From contig NZ_JACKXE010000001.1 of assembly GCF_014212315.1 (NCBI RefSeq), positions 310,001-374,000 on the forward strand: DNA of 64,000 nucleotides, given 5' to 3'. A model generated the notes under the pieces. It saw only the letters and a list, made by a program, of their open reading frames with translations. It did not search any database and was not told the origin of the DNA. The number at the start of each line of letters is the position of its first letter. The first letter of the stretch is position 1. This DNA is from Nocardioides luti. GTDB lineage: Bacteria; Actinomycetota; Actinomycetes; Propionibacteriales; Nocardioidaceae. Positions 43,757-51,662 of this stretch are shown one piece after another. The translations under genes and the position numbers were made by a program.

Positions 43757-46036
43757 TCAGCTCAGGTTGAGCGCCGTGTCGTCCAGCACGAAGCTGGTCT
43801 GCAGCGAGGCGTCCTCGGTGCCGCTGAAGCTCAGCGTCACCGTGTGGCCCGCGAAGGACGAGACGTTGAACGACTTCAGCACGTAGCCCGTGGCCTTGTT
43901 CAGGTTCGAGTACGTCGCCAGCGTGGTCGAGCCGGCCTTGACGGTCAGCTTGTCGTACGCCGACGTCGTGGTCGTCTCGGCACTGTCGATGTGCAGGTAG
44001 AACGAGAACGTCGCGCTGCACCCGGCCGGGATGGTGACCGACTGCGACAGCGTGTCGGTGTGCGTGGCGCCGTAGCCGTTGAGCCACGCCTTCCACGAAC
44101 CCGTGCGCGCCGCCTCGCCGGTGCTGCTGTCCACGACGCCCGTGGACGCGGTCCAGGGAGCCGCGCTGCCGGTCTCGAAGCCGGGGTTGCCGAGCTTCTG
44201 GCCGGAGCAGGTGCCACCACCGGAGCCGCTGACGGTGAAGGTGAACGACGTCGAGCCGGTGGCGCCGGCCGCGTCCTTCGCGGTGGCGGTGACCGAGTAG
44301 GTCCCGGCCGTGGTGGGCGTGCCCGACACGGTGCCGCTGGAGGCGCCGATGGTGACGCCGGCCGGGAGGCCGGTCGCCGTCCAGGTGTAGGGCGAGGTGC
44401 CGCCGCTGGCCGCGAGCGTGAAGGACGAGATCGCGGTGCCGACCGTGCCGGACTTGTTGCCCGGGTTGGTGACCGAGACGGCCGAGCCGCCCGCGGTGCA
44501 GGTCGGGTCAGCGGTCTGCGCGGGGACGCTGACGGCGTTCCACGCGGCCTTGACGGCGTTGAACTGGGCGCAGGTGGCGTCCAGGTTCTTGGCTGCGGTC
44601 AGCGTCCAGGTGCGGTACTTCAGGTACGACGACGTCGACGTCTTCATCAGCATCGCGTTGTACATGATCTTCATGGCCTTCTGGATCCCGATGCCGGTCA
44701 GCGTGGTGCTGTTGCAGGTCGGGCTGGTCGGCTGGCCGTCGGTGGGGTTGGTGCCCTCGGCGAGCAGGTAGAACCAGTGGTTGCCGGGGCCGGCGGCCGA
44801 GTGCACCTCGGACGTCGGGGTCGACGACGAGTAGCAGTTGGCGTCGCCCGCGAGGGACGGGTTGTACATGTAGCGGATCGGGCCGCTGCCGACCAGGTTG
44901 ACCTGCTCGCCGACGGTGTAGTCGGGACGGTCGGTGCCGTTGTTGGCGTACCACTCGGTGGCCGCGCCGAACGTGTCGGCGACGAACTCCTGGGTGCCGT
45001 TGCCCGAGATGCCGCCGGGCGTGGTGTCGTCGACACCGTGGCCGAACTCGTGGGCGACCACGTCGATGGAGCCGATCCACTTGCCACCGGTCTGCGTGTG
45101 GCCGACCTGGACCTGGGTGCCGTCGTAGTAGGCGTTGACGTCGTTGAGGCCGACCCGGATCGGCACCCAGCCGCCGGAGCCGTTCATGCCGCTGCGGCCG
45201 AGCCACGTCGACAGCATCTGCCGCTCCTGCTCGGCGCTGTAGAACGCGTCCACGCAGCCGGTCTCGCGGTTGGTGGCGTCACCGTTGCCCCACGAGTCGT
45301 CGGAGCCGGAGAACGTCACGTTCGTCGCGGCGTCCTGGCAGACGAGGGTGGCGGCGTTGCTGTTCTTCATGGAGTACGTCGAACCCGACAGCGTGGTCGG
45401 GATCGTCACCGTGCCGGCGTACGCCGAGCTGCCGGTGCCCTCGAGCACGTGCTCCTTGGTGGAGAGGACCTTGCCGGTGAGCGCGTCGACGTACACCGAG
45501 AGCCGCGAGGCCTCGCCGGCGCGGGTGCCGGTGACCAGGGTCTCCCAGGCCAGGCGCGAGGCGCCACGCTGCACGACGACCAGGCGGGTGGCGCCGACCT
45601 GCGGGCCCTTGACCTGGCGGGCCGAGGTGGCGCGGGCGGCGGCCTTGCCGACCCGCGGCGTCACCGAGGCGAGCCGGGTGGGACGCGTCTGCGCGACCGA
45701 GGTGTCCAGCACCTTGCCGCGCGAGTCCGTGACGACGACGAAGTCGCCGCCGATGACGGGCAGGCCGCGGTAGGTGCGGTCGTACGACGCGTACTGCAGG
45801 CCCTGGGAGGACTGCACGGGCCGGGCCCGGAAGCCGTCGTGCGCGCCGATGCGCAGGGCGGGGGCGCGGTCGGCGATCAGCTGGCGGGCGGACGAGGTGG
45901 CCCGGGCGTGCGCGTCCGCGCCGCTGGGCCGTGCTGCGTGGTTGACCGAGGATGCGTCCGCACCGGTGGGCACGGAGACGATGGCCACCGCCGAGATGAG
46001 GGCTGCTGTGAAGCCCCCGGCGACGAGTCGTTTCAC
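43757..46036 (-). CDS. Secreted M4-family (thermolysin-like) metalloprotease
   Basis: A 759-residue preproprotease. A signal peptide (KRLVAGG, then hydrophobic AALISAVAIVSV) precedes an FTP/PepSY-type propeptide (about 40-210) and the catalytic domain with zinc motif VAHEFGH and downstream ligand GTQEFVADTFG. After the peptidase C-terminal domain come a putative Ig/cadherin-like repeat (SYTW-type TATGLPAGVTIGASSGTVSG) and a jelly-roll end (LGNPGFETGSAAPWTA). The GTG start with GGAG 6 nt upstream is preferred to an ATG four codons earlier that has no such site. Extracellular protein degradation; unrelated to the flanking steroid genes. Confidence 0.9.
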   Translation of the reverse strand: MKRLVAGGFTAALISAVAIVSVPTGADASSVNHAARPSGADAHARATSSARQLIADRAPALRIGAHDGFRARPVQSSQGLQYASYDRTYRGLPVIGGDFVVVTDSRGKVLDTSVAQTRPTRLASVTPRVGKAAARATSARQVKGPQVGATRLVVVQRGASRLAWETLVTGTRAGEASRLSVYVDALTGKVLSTKEHVLEGTGSSAYAGTVTIPTTLSGSTYSMKNSNAATLVCQDAATNVTFSGSDDSWGNGDATNRETGCVDAFYSAEQERQMLSTWLGRSGMNGSGGWVPIRVGLNDVNAYYDGTQVQVGHTQTGGKWIGSIDVVAHEFGHGVDDTTPGGISGNGTQEFVADTFGAATEWYANNGTDRPDYTVGEQVNLVGSGPIRYMYNPSLAGDANCYSSSTPTSEVHSAAGPGNHWFYLLAEGTNPTDGQPTSPTCNSTTLTGIGIQKAMKIMYNAMLMKTSTSSYLKYRTWTLTAAKNLDATCAQFNAVKAAWNAVSVPAQTADPTCTAGGSAVSVTNPGNKSGTVGTAISSFTLAASGGTSPYTWTATGLPAGVTIGASSGTVSGTPTTAGTYSVTATAKDAAGATGSTSFTFTVSGSGGGTCSGQKLGNPGFETGSAAPWTASTGVVDSSTGEAARTGSWKAWLNGYGATHTDTLSQSVTIPAGCSATFSFYLHIDSAETTTTSAYDKLTVKAGSTTLATYSNLNKATGYVLKSFNVSSFAGHTVTLSFSGTEDASLQTSFVLDDTALNLS

Positions 46037-46227
46037 ACGACACTCCATTCATGAGGGCTCGAGGGAACCCGGATCTGACGAACAGGAATGGTCCGGCCGC
46101 GCGCGAGGCGTGCGACAACTTGAACCGTGCGGAGCCTGTTCCTCCGGAAGGTTTGTGGTCAACGGTTCCGGCGTGCAGGACTGTGCAATGCACGGACCTG
46201 CAAATGTCTGCGGGAGCGATCCGGCCG

Positions 46228-47391
46228 TCAGAGACGTTCGACGACGGTCACGTTGGCCTGGCCGCCGCCCTCGCACATCGTCTGGAGGCCGTAGCGGCCG
46301 CCGGTGCGCTCGAGCTCGGCCAGCAGGGTCGTCATCAGCCGGGTGCCGGTCGCGCCGATCGGGTGCCCCAGCGCGATCCCGCCGCCGTTGACGTTGACCC
46401 GGTCGTGCGGGGCACCGGTCTCCTTCATCCACGCGAGCACCACGGAGGCGAAGGCCTCGTTGCACTCGAAGAGGTCGATGTCGTCGATCGCGAGCCCGGT
46501 GCGCGCCAGGGCGTGTCGGGTCGCCTCGATGGGACCGGTGAGCATCCAGACGGGGTCGTCGCCCCGGACGCTGAGGTGGTGCACCCGGGCCCGCGGGGTC
46601 AGCCCGTGCTCGCGGACGGCCCGCTCGGAGGCGACGAGCACGGCGCTGGAGGCGTCGCAGATCTGCGAGGCGACCGCCGCGGTGATCCGGCCTCCCTCGG
46701 CCAGCGGCTGCAGGCCGGCCATCTTCTCGAGCGAGGTCTCGCGCGGGCACTGGTCGGTGTCGAAGGAGCTGCCGTCGGCCAGGGTCACCGGCGCGATCTC
46801 GCCGGCGAAGCGGCCCTCCGCGATCGCGGTGCGCGCCCGGTCGTGCGAGGCCAGTGCGAAGGCCTCCATGTCCTCGCGGGTGATCTCCCAGCGCTCGGCG
46901 ATCATCTCGGCGGAGCGGAACTGGCTGACCTCCTGGTCGGCGTACCGCGCCCGCCAGCCCGGCGACTCGGCGAACGGCGTGGAGAAGCCGTACTGCTGCC
47001 CGACGAGCATCGCCGCCGAGATCGGGATCGCGCTCATGTTCTGCACGCCGCCGGCGACGACGAGGTCCTGGGTGCCGGACATGACCCCCTGGGCGGCGAA
47101 GTGGACGGCCTGCTGCGATGACCCGCACTGCCGGTCGATGGTGACGCCCGGGACGTGGTCGGGCAGCCCGGCGACGAGCCAGGCGGTGCGGGCGACGTCA
47201 CCGGCCTGCGAGCCGATCGTGTCGCAGCAACCGAGGATGACGTCGTCCACGGCACCCGGGTCGACCCCGGTGCGCTCCATCAGCGCGGTCAGCGTGTGGG
47301 CGGCGAGGTCGGCGGAGTGGACGCCCGCGAGCGCGCCACCGCGCTTGCCGACCGGTGTCCGCACGGCGTCGACGAGGTAGGCCTCAGGCAC
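46228..47391 (-). CDS. fadA6: Thiolase FadA6
   Basis: Thiolase of the late HIP pathway, cleaving the open-chain CoA intermediate to acetyl-CoA and a shorter acyl-CoA (Rv3556c role). The 387 residues have Cys89 in [25 protein letters not shown] with His343 and CEGGGQAN with Cys373. The GTG start lies 8 bp inside the kstR2 end. It is the last gene of fadE30-ipdF-kstR2-fadA6, the same composition as Rv3560c-Rv3556c apart from genes absent here. Confidence 0.93.
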   Translation of the reverse strand: MPEAYLVDAVRTPVGKRGGALAGVHSADLAAHTLTALMERTGVDPGAVDDVILGCCDTIGSQAGDVARTAWLVAGLPDHVPGVTIDRQCGSSQQAVHFAAQGVMSGTQDLVVAGGVQNMSAIPISAAMLVGQQYGFSTPFAESPGWRARYADQEVSQFRSAEMIAERWEITREDMEAFALASHDRARTAIAEGRFAGEIAPVTLADGSSFDTDQCPRETSLEKMAGLQPLAEGGRITAAVASQICDASSAVLVASERAVREHGLTPRARVHHLSVRGDDPVWMLTGPIEATRHALARTGLAIDDIDLFECNEAFASVVLAWMKETGAPHDRVNVNGGGIALGHPIGATGTRLMTTLLAELERTGGRYGLQTMCEGGGQANVTVVERL

Positions 47392-47980
47392 AGTGGATCC
47401 CTTCCAGGAGGATCGAGAGGTACTGGCGGGCGATCTCGGTGTGGGTCCGCCGGCCCCCGGGGCGGTACCACGACACCGCGACCCAGACGGTGTCGCGGAT
47501 GAAGCGGTAGGTCAGCTCGACGTCGAGGTCGTCGCGCAGCACGCCGGCCTCGATGCCGTTGCGGAGCAGCGTCAGCCAGACGTCGCGGGACTGCTCGTTG
47601 CGCTCGGCGAGGTAGCCGAACCGCTCGAAGGTCAGCAGGTGGGCGGCCTCGTTCTGGAAGATCGCCACCTCGTCGCGGTGCTTGTCGATCGCCTCGAACG
47701 AGACGACGACGGCCTGCTCGAGCTGGTCGAGGGGGCCGGCGTCGCTGGCCAGGATCGCGTCGTACTGCCCGAACAGCTCCTCCTGAAAGGTCCGGAGGAT
47801 CTCGTCGACCATCGACTCCTTGGAGTCGAAGTGGTGGTAGAGGCTGCCGGACAGGATCCCGGACGCGTCCGCGATGTCGCGGACGGTGGTGTTCTTGAAG
47901 CCCTTCTCCGCGAAGAGACCCGCGGCGATGGCGAGCAGCTCCTCGCGCCGGGTCGCGCTCCCTTCCGTCGCGTCAGGCAT
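47384..47980 (-). CDS. kstR2: TetR-family regulator KstR2
   Basis: Repressor of the HIP-degradation genes, released by HIP-CoA in mycobacteria. The 198 residues resemble Rv3557c throughout: EELLAIAAGLFAEKGFKNTT, the HTH TVRDIADASGILSGSLYHHF near 29-48, SKESMVDEILR, and the ligand domain end YRFIRDTVWVAVSWYRPGG. It overlaps ipdF by 8 bp and fadA6 by 8 bp, so it is transcribed from the fadE30 promoter, which carries its own operator: negative autoregulation is expected. Confidence 0.95.
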   Translation of the reverse strand: MPDATEGSATRREELLAIAAGLFAEKGFKNTTVRDIADASGILSGSLYHHFDSKESMVDEILRTFQEELFGQYDAILASDAGPLDQLEQAVVVSFEAIDKHRDEVAIFQNEAAHLLTFERFGYLAERNEQSRDVWLTLLRNGIEAGVLRDDLDVELTYRFIRDTVWVAVSWYRPGGRRTHTEIARQYLSILLEGIHCA

Positions 47981-48776
47981 GCTGGCTGCTCACCGAGACG
48001 ACCTCGCCGGTCAGGTAGGTCGCGTAGTCGCTGGCCAGGAACACCATCACGTTGGCGACCTCCCACGGCTCCGCGGCGCGGCCGAAGGCCTCGCGCTGCT
48101 TGAGCTCGTGGAGCAGCTCGTCGGAGGTGACCTTCGCGAGGAACGGGTGCATCGCGAGGCTCGGGCTGACCGCGTTGACGCGGATGCCGTGGGGCGCCAG
48201 GTCAAGCGCCGAGCAGCGGGTCAGGGCCATCACGCCGGCCTTGGCGGCCGCGTAGTGCGCCTGGCCCTCCTGCGCGCGCCAGCCGATCACCGAGGCGTTG
48301 TTGACGATGACGCCACGACGGCCCGCGGCGACCATCCGGTTGCCGGCAGCGCGCACGCAGCGGAAGGTGCCGGTCAGGGTGATGTCGAGGACCCGGAGCC
48401 ACTGCTCGTCGGTCATCTCCAGGACACTCGCGGTGCCGCCCAGCCCGGCGTTGTTGACCATCACGTCCACGCCACCGAGCTCGTCGGCCACGTCCAGGAG
48501 CGCGGTCACCTGGGCCTCGTCGGTCACGTCGCAGACCAGCTGCCGGACGCGGTCGGCGCCGAACTCGGCCGCCAGCGCCTCCTCCGCCTCGGCGAGGCGC
48601 CGCGCGTGGGTGTCGCTGAAGACGACGGCCTTCGCCCCCTCCTCGAGCGCCCGGCGTACGACGGCGGCGCCGATGCCCGCGCCGGCCGCGGCCGTCACGA
48701 CCACCACCTTGCCCGCCAGCAGGTCGTGGCCGGCGACGTAGTCGGGGACGGGTTGCTCGGGTCGGGTCGCTGTCAT
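47973..48776 (-). CDS. ipdF: 5-hydroxy-HIP-CoA dehydrogenase-like SDR, IpdF
   Basis: SDR that oxidises the ring hydroxyl of the HIP-derived CoA ester (Rv3559c role). The 267 residues show GKVVVVTAAAGAGIGAAVVRRA near 23-44, in which the cofactor glycine motif is A-x3-GIG, NNAGLGGTASVLEM near 101, Ser in NNASVIGW and Tyr-x3-Lys in HYAAAKAG. An N-terminal VPDYVAGHDLLAG precedes the domain. ATG overlaps the fadE30 stop (ATGA). Confidence 0.92.
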   Translation of the reverse strand: MTATRPEQPVPDYVAGHDLLAGKVVVVTAAAGAGIGAAVVRRALEEGAKAVVFSDTHARRLAEAEEALAAEFGADRVRQLVCDVTDEAQVTALLDVADELGGVDVMVNNAGLGGTASVLEMTDEQWLRVLDITLTGTFRCVRAAGNRMVAAGRRGVIVNNASVIGWRAQEGQAHYAAAKAGVMALTRCSALDLAPHGIRVNAVSPSLAMHPFLAKVTSDELLHELKQREAFGRAAEPWEVANVMVFLASDYATYLTGEVVSVSSQHA

Positions 48777-49984
48777 CCACGTGCCTCTCGGGGAAGGCCG
48801 AGCACGCGCTCGGCCAGGATCGTGCGCTGGACCTCGTCGCTGCCGCCGTAGATCGAGTCGGCGCGCGAGAAGAGGTAGAGCCGCTGCCACGGGTCGAGGT
48901 CGTACGTCGAGCCGTCGCCGCGCGCGACCAGGCCGGACGGGCCGGCCACGTCCATGGCGAGCTCGCCGAGCCGCTTGTGCCAGCGCGCCCAGGCCAGCTT
49001 GAAGATCGAGGCGGCTCCCCCGCCGGCGGACGAGTCGTCGCCGCCGGTGACGGCGGCGAGGCCGCGCAGCGCGTGGGCGCGCATCGCCGAGAGCCCGACC
49101 GTCGCGTCGGCGAGCCGGTCGCGGAGCAGCGGGTCGTCGATCGCGCCGTTCTCCCGGGCGAGCGCCACGAGCGCGTCGAGCTCGCGGCCGAAGGCGACGA
49201 CCTGGCCCAGCGTCGAGACCCCGCGCTCGAGGCCGAGCAGCCCCATCGCCACGCCCCAGCCGCGGCCGGGCTCGCCGACGACCAGGTCGGCGTCGGTGGT
49301 CGCGCCCGTGAAGAAGACCTCGTTGAACTCCGACCCGCCGGTCAGCTGCTCGATGGGGCGCACGTCGACGCCGTCCTGGTCGAGCGGCACGAGCAGGAAG
49401 GACAGCCCGTGGTGGCGCTCGGAGCCGGGCTCGGTCCGCGCGATCACGAAGCACCACTGGGAGAAGTGCGCGTTGGACGTCCACACCTTCTGGCCGTCGA
49501 CCACCCAGTGCTGCGCCCCGGGGTCGCCGACCAGCCGGGCCTTCGTCTGCACGTTCGCGAGGTCGGAGCCCGCGCCGGGCTCGGAGTACCCCTGCGCCCA
49601 CAGCTCCTCGACCGCCACGATGCGCGGCAGGAAGCGCCGCTGCTGCTCCGGGGTCCCGAACGCGATCAGGGTCGGGCCCAGAAGCTCCTCGCCGAGGTGG
49701 TTGACCCGGGCGGGTGCGTCGGCGCGGGCGTACTCCTCGTGGAAGATCACCTGCTGCAGCAGGCTCAGCCCGCGGCCGCCGTGCTCCTCCGGCCAGCCCA
49801 GGCAGGTCCACCCGTAGGCGGCCAGGTGCCTGTTCCACGCGAGCCGCTCCTCGAGCGCCTCGTGGTCGCGACCGGCGCCGCCGAGCCCCCGGAGCGCGGC
49901 GAAGTCGCCGCTCAGGTGCTCCTCGAGCCAGGCCCGCACCTCGGCGCGGAAGGCCTGGTCCGTCTCGGAGTAGGTCAGGTCCAC
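48773..49984 (-). CDS. fadE30: Acyl-CoA dehydrogenase FadE30
   Basis: Dehydrogenates the propionyl side chain of (5-OH-)HIP-CoA (Rv3560c role). The 403 residues show CLGWPEEHGGRGLSLLQQVIF, GYSEPGAGSDLANVQTKA near 134, DGQKVWTSNAHFSQWCFV, and the C-terminal YGGSDEVQRTILAERVLGLP. The GTG start is 7 nt after the minus-strand TAGGCT, so the operon mRNA is expected to be leaderless. It heads fadE30-ipdF-kstR2-fadA6 and is divergent from fadD3, as in M. tuberculosis. Confidence 0.94.
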   Translation of the reverse strand: MDLTYSETDQAFRAEVRAWLEEHLSGDFAALRGLGGAGRDHEALEERLAWNRHLAAYGWTCLGWPEEHGGRGLSLLQQVIFHEEYARADAPARVNHLGEELLGPTLIAFGTPEQQRRFLPRIVAVEELWAQGYSEPGAGSDLANVQTKARLVGDPGAQHWVVDGQKVWTSNAHFSQWCFVIARTEPGSERHHGLSFLLVPLDQDGVDVRPIEQLTGGSEFNEVFFTGATTDADLVVGEPGRGWGVAMGLLGLERGVSTLGQVVAFGRELDALVALARENGAIDDPLLRDRLADATVGLSAMRAHALRGLAAVTGGDDSSAGGGAASIFKLAWARWHKRLGELAMDVAGPSGLVARGDGSTYDLDPWQRLYLFSRADSIYGGSDEVQRTILAERVLGLPREARG

Positions 49985-49987
49985 GAG

Positions 49988-50014
49988 TGGTAGCCTACCA
50001 AGCAAATGCTTGGT
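49988..50014. promoter_or_regulatory. KstR2-type operator and divergent -10s, fadE30/fadD3
   Basis: ACCAAGCAAATGCTTGGT (49997-50014) is a perfect 8-2-8 palindrome; its core differs from the KstR2 motif AnCAAGnnCTTGnT at one base. It abuts the plus -10 TAGCCT (49991-49996) and touches the minus -10 TAGGCT (49992-49997). The fadD3 ATG (50006) lies inside the operator. Confidence 0.87.
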
Positions 50015-51547
50015 CTGGAGACGCTGCCCGCCCTGCTCCGCGACGCCGCGGAGCGGTTCGGCGACCACCCGGCGTACGTCGAGGGCGTCGGCGACCAGCG
50101 ACGGACGGTGTCGTACCGCGAGCTGCTGCACCTCGTCGAGACCACCAGCGCGACCTACGTGAGCAACGGGGCGTGCTGCGGCGACCGGATCGTGCTGTGG
50201 GGCCCCAACAGCATCGACTGGGCCGTCGCGGCCCTCGCGGTGTCGTACGCCGGCGCCGTGCTGGTCCCGGTCAACTCGCGCTACACCGGGCACGAGGTCG
50301 CCGACGTCGTGCGGCGCACGGACGCCCGGATGGTCGTGGTCGACGACGGCTTCCTCGGCCGCGACCAGGTGGGAGAGCTGCGCGCTGCCGGGATCGGGGA
50401 CCCCACGGACCCGAACCGGGACATCCTGCTGACGGTCAGCACGCTGGAGCACCTGGTCGACTTCTCGCAGCAGAACGACCCGATGGGGCACGGGAGCCGC
50501 ACCCCCGACGACGTCGCCGACATCCTCTTCACCTCCGGCACGACCGGCCGGTCCAAGGGCGCGATGTCGGCGCATCGCCAGACCATCGGGGTGGCGCGGG
50601 CGTGGGCGGAGCTCGGCGGCGTGCGGCAGGACGACCGCTACCTCGTGGTCAACCCGTTCTTCCACTCCTTCGGCTACAAGATCGGCATCGTGGTCGGGCT
50701 GCTGACGGGCGCGACGCTCTACCCCGTCGCGACCTTCGACCTCGACGCGACGATGGACCTGATCGAGCGGGAGCGGATCACGCTGCTGCCCGGCGCTCCC
50801 ACGATCTACCAGTCGTTGCTGGGCGCACCGGGCCGCGCCGCGCGCGACTTGTCGTCGCTGCGGCTGGCCGTCACCGGTGCCGCCGTCGTCCCCGTCGTGC
50901 TCATCGAGCGGATGCGGGCGTCGGCGCCGGAGGGGCTGGGCATCGACCAGGTCGTCACGGCGTTCGGGATGACCGAGGCCGTGGTCGTGACGATGTGCCG
51001 CGAGGGCGACCCGGCCGAGCTCGTGGCGACCACGTGCGGGCGTGCGGTCCCCGGCATGGAGACCCGCATCGACGCCCCCGACGAGCACGGCGCGGGCGAG
51101 CTGCTGGTCCGCGGCGACTACGTCATGCAGGGCTACCTCGACGACCCGGCCGCGACGGCCGAGGCGATCGACGAGGACGGCTGGCTGCACACCGGCGACG
51201 TCGGCAGGCTCGACGCGGAGGGCAACCTGACGATCACCGACCGGCTCAAGGACATGTACATCTCCGGCGGCTTCAACGTCTACCCGGCCGAGGTCGAGCA
51301 GGCCCTGGCCCGGCTGGACGGCGTCGCCGACGTCGCGGTCGTCGGGGTGCCCGACGACCGGATGGGCGAGGTCGGGACGGCGTACGTCGTGCGCGCCGCC
51401 GGCGCGAGCCTGACCGCTGACGACGTCATCGCCTTCAGCCGCGAGCGGCTGGCGAACTTCAAGGCGCCGCGGCGGGTCGAGTTCGTCGACGCGCTGCCGC
51501 GGAACCTGTCCGGCAAGGTGCTCAAGAACGAGCTGCGCGGTGGCTGA
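50006..51547 (+). CDS. fadD3: HIP-CoA synthetase FadD3
   Basis: Activates HIP (the bicyclic propionate left after ring A/B loss) with CoA, the entry to the KstR2 pathway. The 513 residues have ILFTSGTTGRSKGAM near 173, NPFFHSFGYKIG, PGAPTIYQSLL, VTAFGMTEAVVV, GWLHTGDVGRLDAEG and NLSGKVLKNEL with the catalytic lysine. The ATG lies in the operator and 9 nt after TAGCCT; there is no ribosome-binding site, so a leaderless start is likely, though a TTG five bases on is out of frame and rejected. Head of fadD3-fadE31-fadE32-fadE33. Confidence 0.94.
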   Translation: MLGLETLPALLRDAAERFGDHPAYVEGVGDQRRTVSYRELLHLVETTSATYVSNGACCGDRIVLWGPNSIDWAVAALAVSYAGAVLVPVNSRYTGHEVADVVRRTDARMVVVDDGFLGRDQVGELRAAGIGDPTDPNRDILLTVSTLEHLVDFSQQNDPMGHGSRTPDDVADILFTSGTTGRSKGAMSAHRQTIGVARAWAELGGVRQDDRYLVVNPFFHSFGYKIGIVVGLLTGATLYPVATFDLDATMDLIERERITLLPGAPTIYQSLLGAPGRAARDLSSLRLAVTGAAVVPVVLIERMRASAPEGLGIDQVVTAFGMTEAVVVTMCREGDPAELVATTCGRAVPGMETRIDAPDEHGAGELLVRGDYVMQGYLDDPAATAEAIDEDGWLHTGDVGRLDAEGNLTITDRLKDMYISGGFNVYPAEVEQALARLDGVADVAVVGVPDDRMGEVGTAYVVRAAGASLTADDVIAFSRERLANFKAPRRVEFVDALPRNLSGKVLKNELRGG

Positions 51548-51590
51548 GGGTCTCGATACGCCGCCTCGTTCCTCGGCGGCCACTCGACCG
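51548..51590. repeat. Palindromic spacer repeat after fadD3
   Basis: GGTCTCGATACG, hairpin arms GCCGCC/GGCGGC around TCGTTCCTC, then CACTCGACCG. Same family as at 9968-10011, again placed directly after a stop codon inside a steroid operon. Confidence 0.75.
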
Positions 51591-51662
51591 ACGACCGACG
51601 AGGACCAGTGGACCCCTTCGGCAGCCACTCGACCGACGACCGACGAGGAGGACCAGTGGACC
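51579..51662 (+). repeat. Tandem duplication covering the fadE31 translation start
   Basis: A 36-bp unit (51579-51614) beginning GCCACTCGACCGACGACC recurs as a 39-bp unit (51624-51662) with one extra GAG. Both copies contain a purine-rich ribosome site, a GTG and GACC. The two GTG codons are 48 bp apart and in frame. Confidence 0.85.

Noticed and set aside
46037..46048. ATG start four codons upstream for the M4 protease
   Set aside because: It lacks a ribosome-binding site, while GGAG precedes the GTG at 46036 at normal spacing.
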